Shown here: positions 6,430-12,613 of the stretch, piece by piece
Layout of the letters: every line of letters begins with the position of its first letter
How positions within the stretch are numbered: position 1 is the first letter of the stretch
Assembly: GCA_037892765.1 (NCBI GenBank)
Contig: JBBKBW010000068.1
Direction: 5' to 3' (one strand)
Source of the DNA: Clostridium_AQ sp900552125
Lineage (GTDB): Bacteria; Bacillota_I; Bacilli_A; Erysipelotrichales; Erysipelotrichaceae
DNA: 12,613 nt
The notes under the pieces: generated by a model
Told to the model about the DNA's origin: nothing
The model's database searches: none
The model's input: only the letters and a program-made list of their open reading frames with translations
Program-made: the position numbers and the translations under genes

Positions 6430-7016
6430 TATGCTTCCTCACTTTCTATCATTTCACATACATGCTTAATTACTTTTGGGAACATGTCATATTCCATTGC
6501 ATGTACATGTTTTTCTAATTCTTCTAGTGACCACTCTGGGTCAATGATTATTTTTTCCTGATGAATGATTTCTCCAGTATCTACTCCTTCATCTACAAAA
6601 TGAACGGTAACTCCTGTAAATTCTGCTTTTGCTTCATACGCATCTTGAATACTATGAGCTCCAGGGAAATTAGGAAGATATGCTGGATGTAGATTGATAA
6701 TTCTTCTTGGATAAGCTTCTAGTAAAACTTTACCGATAAAACGCATATATCCTGCCAAAACAATTAACTGTACATTCTGTTCTTTTAATAGCTTTAGAAT
6801 ATATGTTTCATATGGTTCCTTCCCCTTATAATCCTTTGGATTAACAAACTCACATGGAATGTTCAATCGTTTAGCACGTTCTCTTGCATATGCATTTTCC
6901 TTATCCACAATTAAGATTTTACAAATTGCATTATCTAAATTTCCATTCTGAATTTCATTTATGATCTGTTCAAAATTAGAACCATTTCCACTCGCAAATA
7001 TCGCAATGTTTACCAT
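6429..7016 (-). CDS. purN: Phosphoribosylglycinamide formyltransferase (folate-dependent GAR transformylase)
   Basis: PurN transfers a formyl group from 10-formyl-THF to GAR, giving FGAR. At 195 residues it has normal family length. Visible motifs are IAIFASGNGSNFE (4-16) for phosphate binding, the catalytic N108 and H110 in INLHPAYLPNFPG, and D146 in VDEGVDTGEI, matching E. coli N106/H108/D144. The HPAYLP sequence replaces the more common HPSLLP. The gene overlaps the end of purM by 7 nt and has only a weak ribosome binding site inside purM, so coupled translation is likely. Its own stop overlaps the purH start. Confidence 0.97.
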   Translation of the reverse strand: MVNIAIFASGNGSNFEQIINEIQNGNLDNAICKILIVDKENAYARERAKRLNIPCEFVNPKDYKGKEPYETYILKLLKEQNVQLIVLAGYMRFIGKVLLEAYPRRIINLHPAYLPNFPGAHSIQDAYEAKAEFTGVTVHFVDEGVDTGEIIHQEKIIIDPEWSLEELEKHVHAMEYDMFPKVIKHVCEMIESEEA

Positions 7017-8041
7017 GTTAGATCCACACTTCCACTATTTGTGACTTTACCGATGACATAAGATTCTTCACCGATTTCTTTTAATAAGCTCTGTACTTTC
7101 TCTACATCATTTTTATCAACTGCCATAATGAATCCAATTCCCATATTGAATACATTGCACATTTCTTTTGTTGAAATATTGCCATATTTCGCAATCATAT
7201 CAAAGATAGGCTTATGAGGATAAGAATTGATATCAATTTCTACACCTTGCCCTTCTTTTAGCATTCTAGGTACGTTTTCATAGAATCCTCCGCCTGTAAT
7301 GTGACTCATTCCCTTGATATCTACTTTTCCTAATAGATGTTTGATAGCTTTTACGTAAATTTTTGTTGGTGTTAATAATACATCCCCAAGTTTCCGATTT
7401 CCAATTTCTTCATATTCTTTATGTAAATCAAGTTTCGCATCTTTTAATAACACTTTTCTAATTAGTGAGAACCCATTAGAATGTACCCCACTGCTTGGTA
7501 AACCAATTAATACATTTCCTTCTTCAATTTTCTGTCCATCTAATAAATTGCATTTATCTACTGCCCCAACACAGAATCCTGCAATATCATAATGATTTAC
7601 ATCATACATATCTGGCATTTCAGCAGTTTCGCCACCAATTAATGCACATTCAGCCTGAACACAGCCATCAGCTACCCCTTTTACAAGCTGTTCAATTTTC
7701 TGTGGTTCATTTTTCCCAACTGCCAGATAATCTAGGAAGAAGATTGGTGCTGCCCCTTGTACCAAAACATCATTTACACACATTGCGACAGCATCAATAC
7801 CAACTGTATCATGTTTGTCCATTTCAAAAGCAATCATTAGTTTAGTGCCTACCCCATCGGTACCGCTAACTAATACAGGTTCTTTCATCTGTAATGCGGA
7901 TAAATCAAACATTCCGCCAAATGCGCCAATAGAATCAATTGCCCCTTTTACTTTTGTTCTTGCGACATGACTTTTTATAAGACGTACAGACTCATATCCA
8001 GCTTCTAAATCAACGCCGGCTTCTCTATATTTATCACTCAT
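7010..8041 (-). CDS. purM: Phosphoribosylformylglycinamidine cyclo-ligase (AIR synthetase)
   Basis: PurM closes the imidazole ring of FGAM with ATP, giving AIR. The protein has 343 residues, as expected. Motifs in order are SGTDGVGTKL (59-68), the catalytic-loop GGETAEMPDMY (136-146), SSGVHSNGFSLIRK (183-196), HITGGGFYENVPRML (247-261) and FNMGIGF (298-304). The ATG at 8041 has AGAGGG (8049-8054) upstream and lies 15 nt after the purL stop. Its 3' end overlaps purN. PurM shares its fold with the synthetase half of PurL, the gene just before it. Confidence 0.97.
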   Translation of the reverse strand: MSDKYREAGVDLEAGYESVRLIKSHVARTKVKGAIDSIGAFGGMFDLSALQMKEPVLVSGTDGVGTKLMIAFEMDKHDTVGIDAVAMCVNDVLVQGAAPIFFLDYLAVGKNEPQKIEQLVKGVADGCVQAECALIGGETAEMPDMYDVNHYDIAGFCVGAVDKCNLLDGQKIEEGNVLIGLPSSGVHSNGFSLIRKVLLKDAKLDLHKEYEEIGNRKLGDVLLTPTKIYVKAIKHLLGKVDIKGMSHITGGGFYENVPRMLKEGQGVEIDINSYPHKPIFDMIAKYGNISTKEMCNVFNMGIGFIMAVDKNDVEKVQSLLKEIGEESYVIGKVTNSGSVDLTW

Positions 8042-8056
8042 TTTTTTACCCTCTCT

Positions 8057-11000
8057 TTAATCTTTATTACGGAAATAATTTACACCATTTTCGAAAATAT
8101 TCTGTAATTTATCTCCTTCAATATTTTTAAACAATCCATCTTCATAACGTTCACTATGTCCCATTTTACCGAAGATTCTTCCATCTTTTGAAGTAATACC
8201 TTCAATTGCATAGTAAGAACCATTGATATTAAACTCACCATTCATTGTTGGATTACCATCAAAGTCAACATACTGTGTTGCGACCTGTCCATTTTCAAAT
8301 AATTCTTTCGCAACTTCTTCGCTTACCACAAATTTACCTTCTCCATGAGATACGGCAATTGTATGTGTCTGCCCTGGTGTAAAGCTTGATAACCAAGGAG
8401 ATTTATTAGAAGTAATTTTTGTTGTGGCCATGTGGGAAACGTGACGATTAATATTATTTCTAAACAATGTTGGTGAATCTTCTGATAATTTAGTCACATC
8501 TCCATATGGTAATAATCCTGATTTGATCAATGCCTGGAATCCATTACAGATACCTAAGATCAAACCGTCATTTGCCAGTAAAGTCTGTACTGCCTGATTA
8601 ATTTGTGGATTACTTAATACATTTGCGATGTATTTTCCGCTTCCATCCGGTTCATCTCCACTAGAGAATCCACCTACAACCATTAAAATTTGTGCAGATG
8701 CAATTTTTTCACTTAATTCTTTTAGGCTACGTTCAATACTTTCGACATTTAAGTTATTAAATACATAAATTTCTACTTCAGCTCCTGCTCTTTCAAACTG
8801 CTGCATTGTATCATATTCACAGTTCTGACCAGGGAATACAGGAATAATAACTTTTGGTTTTTCAATTGTTTTCTTAGCTTTTTTCTTTTCATCAGCTACA
8901 TATTCACTAGTTTGAATATTACCTTTTTCTTCATCTACACGCATTGGATAGATGTTATTATAGCGTTCACACCATACTGCGATTGCTTCCTCAATAGAAA
9001 TGCATTCTTCATTAATACGGATATTGTCATTGTTTGTTGTTTTCCCAAGCAATACAAAGGCTTCATCATGTATTTCTTTTGTACTTTCTACAACGATACT
9101 ACCAATACTTATATCAAAAATATTTTCTGTTGTTTGAACTTCAACACCTAGTTTATTTCCAAAGCTCATTTTACATAAAGCTTCTGCTAACCCACCAAAT
9201 TTTACTGTAGATGCTGAAATAATTGTGTGATTATGAATCAAGTCATGCACTTTTGTAAAGTTGTCTTTTAACTGTTCATAATTAGGAGTCATATTTTCAT
9301 TAGGATCATGTTTTACATAGTATACATAAGATCCTGCTTTTTTAAATTCTGGAGATATAATATTTTCAGTTTTTTCTGTTGTTACCGCAAAGGTAATTAA
9401 AGTAGGTGGAACACTGATATCATTAAATGTTCCAGACATGGAATCTTTTCCACCAATCGCTGGAGTTTCAAATGCCATTTCTGCTTCAATCAATCCCAGT
9501 AATGCCTGCATTGGTTTACCCCATTTTTCAGGATCATTCTGTAAACGTTCAAAATATTCCTGATTTGTTAGACGACAAGTTTTATAATTACCACCCATCG
9601 CAACAACTCTAGCTAATGCTTCCACAACAGAATAGCTAGCACCTAAGTAAGGTGAATAAGATGAAACTTCTGGATGATATCCATGAGTCATAATACTACA
9701 AGTATTTGTGAATCCAAATACTGGCAATTTCTGTACGCTTCCTTCAGTTTCAGTTAACTGGTATTTACCTCCAAATGGCATTAATACTGTTGATTTACCA
9801 ATAGATGCATCAAACATTTCAGCTAAACCGATCTGAGAGGCAACATTTGGCTGTCTTAAATTTTCTTTAATAGAAGTAACTTCACTATGGAAAGGATCTT
9901 TTGTCTGCAATCCTTCTTTAACAATTACATCTTGTAGACCACGTACACCATTTGTATCTAAGAAATCACGTGATATATTAACGATTTCTTTTCCTTGGAA
10001 TGTCATTACAAGACGTCTTTCTTCGCTTACTTCTGCAACAATACAAGCATCTAAGTTTTCTTCATAGGCTAGTTGTTTGAATTCATCAAATGTATCTTTT
10101 TCAATTAAAACTGCCATACGTTCCTGAGATTCGGAAATTGCTAGTTCAGTACCTGATAAACCACTATATTTTACTGGAACTTTATCTAAGTCGATACGTA
10201 ATCCATCCGCAATTTCACCTACCGCAACACTGACTCCACCTGCCCCAAAGTCATTAGCCTTTTTGATCAAACGTGTAGCTTTTGGATTACGGAATAAACG
10301 CTGTAGTTTTCTTTCAATTGGTGCGTTCCCTTTTTGTACTTCACTAGAGCATTTTGTAAGAGAAGTATCATTATGTTCCTTACTAGAACCAGTAGCTCCT
10401 CCAACTCCATCACGTCCAGTAGCTCCTCCAATTAATACAACGATATCCCCTGGCTGTGGTTTCTTACGAACAACATTTTCTTTTGGTGCAGCCCCAACAA
10501 CTGCCCCTACTTCCATACGTTTCGCAACATAACCTTCATCAAAGATTTCTTTTACATAAGTAGTTGCTAGACCAATCTGGTTACCATATGAGGAGTACCC
10601 TGCCGCAGCTCCTTTTGATATACGGCTTTGTGGTAATTTATTTGGTAATGTATCTTTAATATCTTTTGTAATATCACCAGCACCAGTAATACGCATTGCC
10701 TGATATACATAGCTTCTTCCAGAAAGTGGATCACGAATTGCCCCACCGATACAAGTACTAGCTCCACCGAATGGTTCAATTTCAGTTGGATGATTATGAG
10801 TTTCATTTTTAAACATCAATAGCCATGTTTCATCTTTACCATCCACATCAACAGTTATTTCAATAGAACATGCATTGATTTCATCACTGACTTCCATGTC
10901 ATCAAGCTTTCCTTCTTTACGAAGATATTTGCCTGCAATCGTAGCCATATCCATCAATGTCATGACTTTTTGATTTCCGTGTACTTTATCACGTAAAGAT

Positions 11001-11755
11001 AAGTATAGGTCATATGCTTTTTGAATTGTTTCCTGTAAAGCTCCTGCTTCAATCTTCACATTCTGAAGAATAGTTTCAAATGTTGTATGACGACAGTGAT
11101 CTGACCAATAAGTATCTAATACTTTCAATTCTGTTAGTGTTAAATCACGATGTTCAACTTCTTTAAAATATTTCTGAATATGTTTTACATCTGCAAGTGT
11201 CATAGCCAATCCCTGTTCACTGCGCAGTTTCTGTAAGCCATCTTCATCTAATTCACAGAAACCTTCCAATACTGGAACTGGTTCAATTTCAACATCTTCT
11301 TCATTAACAAGAACAGAAAGATCTTTTTCTCTCATTTCTACTGGATTGATTAAATATTTACGAATTGTGTCCATTTCTTCATCTGAAACAGTACCATCTA
11401 TCACTACAATACGTCCGCTTTTAATCACAACATCTTGTTTATTGTTCAATAACATTAAACACTGCTGAGCACTATCTGCACGCTGATCATATTGTCCAGG
11501 TAAGCATTCATAAGCAATATATAATTTTCCTTCTAAATCAATAGAATCAAATACTTCATCTGTCACTTTTTCGCTTAGAACTTTATCTTTTAATAAAGCT
11601 ATATCATGGTCATCGCCATAGAATACATCATATACGTTATATAACTGTACACCTGTTAATCCCTGTAGATTTAAATTCTGTTTCAATTCATGAAACATTG
11701 AATCAGATTCTACTTGAAATGCTTCTTTCTTTTTTACATATACACGATAATTCAT
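8057..11755 (-). CDS. purL: Phosphoribosylformylglycinamidine synthase, single-chain form with fused glutaminase
   Basis: PurL converts FGAR, ATP and glutamine into FGAM. The protein has 1232 residues, which fits the large one-chain form found in clostridia and streptococci; no purS or purQ is needed. The synthetase part shows YWSDHCRH (216-223), NETHNHPTEIEPFGG (317-331), GGATGRDGVGGATGS (443-457) and DFGAGGVSVAVGEIADG (502-518). The C-terminal class I amidotransferase has PVFPGQNCEYD, the nucleophile C1070 in GICNGFQAL, and H1200/E1202 in MGHSER. The ATG at 11755 is chosen over an in-frame TTG eight codons upstream because AGGAG (11763-11767) sits 7 nt before it. That site overlaps the purE stop (TAGGAG), so the two genes are probably translationally coupled. 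Confidence 0.97.
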   Translation of the reverse strand: MNYRVYVKKKEAFQVESDSMFHELKQNLNLQGLTGVQLYNVYDVFYGDDHDIALLKDKVLSEKVTDEVFDSIDLEGKLYIAYECLPGQYDQRADSAQQCLMLLNNKQDVVIKSGRIVVIDGTVSDEEMDTIRKYLINPVEMREKDLSVLVNEEDVEIEPVPVLEGFCELDEDGLQKLRSEQGLAMTLADVKHIQKYFKEVEHRDLTLTELKVLDTYWSDHCRHTTFETILQNVKIEAGALQETIQKAYDLYLSLRDKVHGNQKVMTLMDMATIAGKYLRKEGKLDDMEVSDEINACSIEITVDVDGKDETWLLMFKNETHNHPTEIEPFGGASTCIGGAIRDPLSGRSYVYQAMRITGAGDITKDIKDTLPNKLPQSRISKGAAAGYSSYGNQIGLATTYVKEIFDEGYVAKRMEVGAVVGAAPKENVVRKKPQPGDIVVLIGGATGRDGVGGATGSSKEHNDTSLTKCSSEVQKGNAPIERKLQRLFRNPKATRLIKKANDFGAGGVSVAVGEIADGLRIDLDKVPVKYSGLSGTELAISESQERMAVLIEKDTFDEFKQLAYEENLDACIVAEVSEERRLVMTFQGKEIVNISRDFLDTNGVRGLQDVIVKEGLQTKDPFHSEVTSIKENLRQPNVASQIGLAEMFDASIGKSTVLMPFGGKYQLTETEGSVQKLPVFGFTNTCSIMTHGYHPEVSSYSPYLGASYSVVEALARVVAMGGNYKTCRLTNQEYFERLQNDPEKWGKPMQALLGLIEAEMAFETPAIGGKDSMSGTFNDISVPPTLITFAVTTEKTENIISPEFKKAGSYVYYVKHDPNENMTPNYEQLKDNFTKVHDLIHNHTIISASTVKFGGLAEALCKMSFGNKLGVEVQTTENIFDISIGSIVVESTKEIHDEAFVLLGKTTNNDNIRINEECISIEEAIAVWCERYNNIYPMRVDEEKGNIQTSEYVADEKKKAKKTIEKPKVIIPVFPGQNCEYDTMQQFERAGAEVEIYVFNNLNVESIERSLKELSEKIASAQILMVVGGFSSGDEPDGSGKYIANVLSNPQINQAVQTLLANDGLILGICNGFQALIKSGLLPYGDVTKLSEDSPTLFRNNINRHVSHMATTKITSNKSPWLSSFTPGQTHTIAVSHGEGKFVVSEEVAKELFENGQVATQYVDFDGNPTMNGEFNINGSYYAIEGITSKDGRIFGKMGHSERYEDGLFKNIEGDKLQNIFENGVNYFRNKD

Positions 11756-11765
11756 ATTTCTTCTC

Positions 11766-12266
11766 CTACTCCACTTCAATTACAGAATCTTTAATTACTT
11801 TTTCTGCCATTGATTTCTTAAACTCTACCATTTTTTCTGCCATTTCTTCATCACTTAACGCTAAGATCTGTGCAGCTAGAATTGCGGCATTTTTTGCGCC
11901 GGCTTTTCCAATTGCGACTGTTGCGACCGGAATTCCTCCTGGCATCTGTACAGTTGACAATAATGAATCCATTCCCCCTAATGCACTTGTTTGAATAGGA
12001 ACAGCGATTACAGGAAGAGTTGTACTTGACGCGATGACTCCTCCTAAATGAGCAGCTCCCCCTGCAGCAGCAATCATAACTTTAATTCCACGTTCTTTTG
12101 CAGTTTCTGCTAAATGAATTACTTCATTAGGTGTTCGATGTGCGCTAAGCGCATGTGCTTCAAAAGGAATACCAAATTCTTTTAATTGCTGGAAACAATT
12201 TTCCATCGTTGGCAAATCAGAACGGCTCCCCATTAAAATACTGACTACAGGTTTGTTTTTACTCAT
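11766..12266 (-). CDS. purE: N5-carboxyaminoimidazole ribonucleotide mutase (class I PurE)
   Basis: PurE moves the carboxylate of N5-CAIR to give CAIR; class I enzymes normally work with PurK, which is not in this window. The protein has 166 residues, standard for class I. It shows GSRSD (13-17), SAHRTP (41-46) with the catalytic H43, AAGGAAHLGG (67-76) and the glycine-rich PGGIPVATVAIG (109-120). The ATG at 12266 is chosen because AGGAGG (12275-12280) lies 8 nt upstream; a longer in-frame reading to 12296 would run through the upstream terminator. First structural gene of the operon, it sits directly behind the second leader terminator. Confidence 0.96.
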   Translation of the reverse strand: MSKNKPVVSILMGSRSDLPTMENCFQQLKEFGIPFEAHALSAHRTPNEVIHLAETAKERGIKVMIAAAGGAAHLGGVIASSTTLPVIAVPIQTSALGGMDSLLSTVQMPGGIPVATVAIGKAGAKNAAILAAQILALSDEEMAEKMVEFKKSMAEKVIKDSVIEVE

Positions 12267-12286
12267 TTCTTTTTCCTCCTTCAAAT

Positions 12287-12319
12287 AAAAAAGCACACAT
12301 TGATGTTATCAACGTGTAC
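12287..12319 (-). terminator. Second leader terminator, directly before the purE ribosome binding site
   Basis: On the minus strand, GTACACGTTGAT (12308-12319) pairs with ATCAATGTGTGC (12293-12304) along all 12 positions (two G-U) around an AAC loop. Six Us follow (12287-12292). The AGGAGG of purE starts 6 nt later. The stop codon of the leader ORF (12309-12311) lies within the 5' arm, so a ribosome finishing that ORF would block the hairpin. Confidence 0.82.
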
Positions 12320-12371
12320 AATAAAAAACATTTTGATTTAAATTTGTAATAGCGTATCTTCTTAAGACCAT
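12309..12371 (-). CDS. Putative 20-residue leader peptide of the pur operon
   Basis: A 20-codon ORF reads MVLRRYAITNLNQNVFYCTR and stops at TGA. It has a perfect AGGAGG (12380-12385) at an 8-nt distance from its ATG, as good as any gene here. It starts 19 nt after the riboswitch terminator stem, so it is transcribed only after the riboswitch lets RNA polymerase pass. Its last codons (ACA CGT TGA) form part of the 5' arm of the second terminator. The codons show no strong run of one amino acid; AGA AGA at codons 4-5 and three Asn are the only slight enrichments. The likely role is in cis: ribosomes reaching the stop would melt the terminator and let purE be transcribed. The peptide itself is not recognised. 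Translation and function are inferred. Confidence 0.55.
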   Translation of the reverse strand: MVLRRYAITNLNQNVFYCTR

Positions 12372-12389
12372 AAGTAAGACCTCCTACAC

Positions 12390-12436
12390 AAATAAAGACG
12401 TACCTGCTTGCACTATAAGCAAACAAGTACGCCTTT
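12390..12436 (-). terminator. Riboswitch-controlled terminator (expression platform)
   Basis: On the minus strand, AAAGGCGTACTTG (12424-12436) pairs with CAGGTACGTCTTT (12394-12406), and TTGC/GCAA extends the stem inside. The U-tract is broken (UUUAUUU, 12390-12396). The 5' arm contains TTGTTTGCTT (12417-12426), exactly complementary to AAGCAAACAA (12456-12465), which includes most of the 3' strand of aptamer P1. Ligand-bound P1 therefore frees the terminator (OFF), while the unbound state can form the 10-bp antiterminator (ON). Confidence 0.85.
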
Positions 12437-12461
12437 GAACAAAAAGAAAGAGTAATTGTTT

Positions 12462-12530
12462 GCTTGTAGTCCGCTCTTTTACGGTTAGCGGCTAGAAACT
12501 CCCTGTCCATATCACAAGGTATATACAAGC
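12462..12530 (-). ncRNA. Purine riboswitch aptamer, guanine/hypoxanthine class
   Basis: The minus strand folds as the purine three-way junction. P1 is GCTTGTA (12524-12530) with TACAAGC (12462-12468). P2 is CCTTG/CAGGG capped by a loop with GATATGG. J2/3 is GTTTCTAG. P3 is CCGCT/AGCGG with a loop containing CCGTAAA. The junction GGACTA carries a C at the ligand-pairing position (12469), which specifies guanine or hypoxanthine rather than adenine. It controls the pur operon downstream, most likely as an OFF switch. Confidence 0.93.
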
Positions 12531-12549
12531 TGTATGTCAATACATTTCT

Positions 12550-12578
12550 ATTCTACTAGACTTTAGAACTATTTACAA
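12550..12578 (-). promoter_or_regulatory. Promoter of the pur operon
   Basis: On the minus strand, TTGTAA (12573-12578), a 17-bp spacer and TAGAAT (12550-12555) give a start near 12543, about 13 nt before the riboswitch P1. The -35 is imperfect but the position is right for transcribing the whole aptamer. A palindrome, GAAAATT-G-AATTTTC (12581-12595), lies just upstream of the -35; no PurR box was recognised. Confidence 0.65.
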
Positions 12579-12613
12579 TAGAAAATTGAATTTTCTTAAT
12601 TAATTTTTACATT

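Noticed and set aside
7495..7845. 116-codon plus-strand ORF inside purM
   Set aside because: Antisense shadow rich in His, Gln and Leu, as expected from the reverse of purM codons; no ribosome binding site.
10263..10532. 89-codon plus-strand ORF inside purL
   Set aside because: Antisense shadow of a strongly conserved purL region, with no ribosome binding site or promoter.
11698..11994. 98-codon plus-strand ORF over the purE/purL junction
   Set aside because: Crosses the junction antisense to two confirmed genes and has no supporting signals.
12535..12540. Perfect TTGACA on the minus strand just before the riboswitch
   Set aside because: A matching -10 at 16-18 bp would fall inside the aptamer and none is present there; the TTGTAA/TAGAAT pair further upstream fits better and transcribes the whole aptamer.
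12259..12540. 93-codon ORF on the minus strand across the leader
   Set aside because: It runs straight through the riboswitch, both terminators and the purE ribosome binding site, has no ribosome binding site of its own and looks like no protein; it is a chance frame over structured RNA.
12581..12595. GAAAATT-G-AATTTTC palindrome as a terminator of an upstream gene
   Set aside because: The stem is only A/T-rich with 7 pairs and a one-base centre, too tight to fold as a hairpin; an operator is more plausible but unproven.
1..12613. tRNA, rRNA, insertion sequence, CRISPR array or prophage attachment site
   Set aside because: Read on both strands, I saw no cloverleaf, no transposase reading frame, no repeat-spacer array and no terminal inverted repeats around the accessory stretch.

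Overview
The window is AT-rich, with short intergenic gaps, strong GGAGG-type ribosome binding sites and canonical TTGaca/TATAAT promoters. This points to a low-GC Bacillota. The single-chain PurL of the Clostridium/Streptococcus type, a guanine-class riboswitch ahead of the pur genes and a MalQ/LacI pair suit an anaerobic, possibly Erysipelotrichia- or Clostridia-like gut bacterium. The taxon is an inference, not something the sequence proves.

Positions 1-2955 hold a maltodextrin unit. malQ (4-alpha-glucanotransferase, minus strand, cut by the left edge just before its stop) diverges from a LacI-family regulator gene (plus strand). The gap between them carries two good promoters. A cre/LacI-type palindrome lies on the malQ promoter, and an array of five TTGCNNAA-like octamers sits just upstream of the regulator's -35. 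The regulator has a short hinge that lacks the usual DNA-intercalating leucine region. Its gene ends in a long hairpin terminator.

Positions 2956-4842 look like an accessory stretch. They hold an AT-rich gap with two palindromes, a 40-residue single-span membrane peptide with a very good ribosome binding site, and a convergent AAA ATPase with a DUF4143-type, nuclease-like C-terminus. The ATPase promoter is built into the first of three 13-bp direct repeats spaced exactly 32 bp apart.

Positions 4843-12613 are a purine operon on the minus strand, read in the order purE-purL-purM-purN-purH and closed by a strong terminator. Together the genes cover AIR carboxylation (PurE), FGAR to FGAM (PurL), FGAM to AIR (PurM), GAR to FGAR (PurN) and AICAR to IMP (PurH). 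purF, purD, purC, purB and purK are not in the window. The genes are tightly packed, with start/stop overlaps at purM/purN and purN/purH and a purL ribosome binding site on the purE stop codon.

The operon leader of about 280 nt is the most interesting part. A promoter is followed by a guanine/hypoxanthine-type purine riboswitch with its own terminator and a mutually exclusive antiterminator. Next comes a 20-codon leader ORF with a perfect AGGAGG site. Its last codons and stop lie inside the 5' arm of a second intrinsic terminator that ends directly at the purE ribosome binding site. This looks like a two-checkpoint attenuator in which ligand binding and leader translation are read one after the other.
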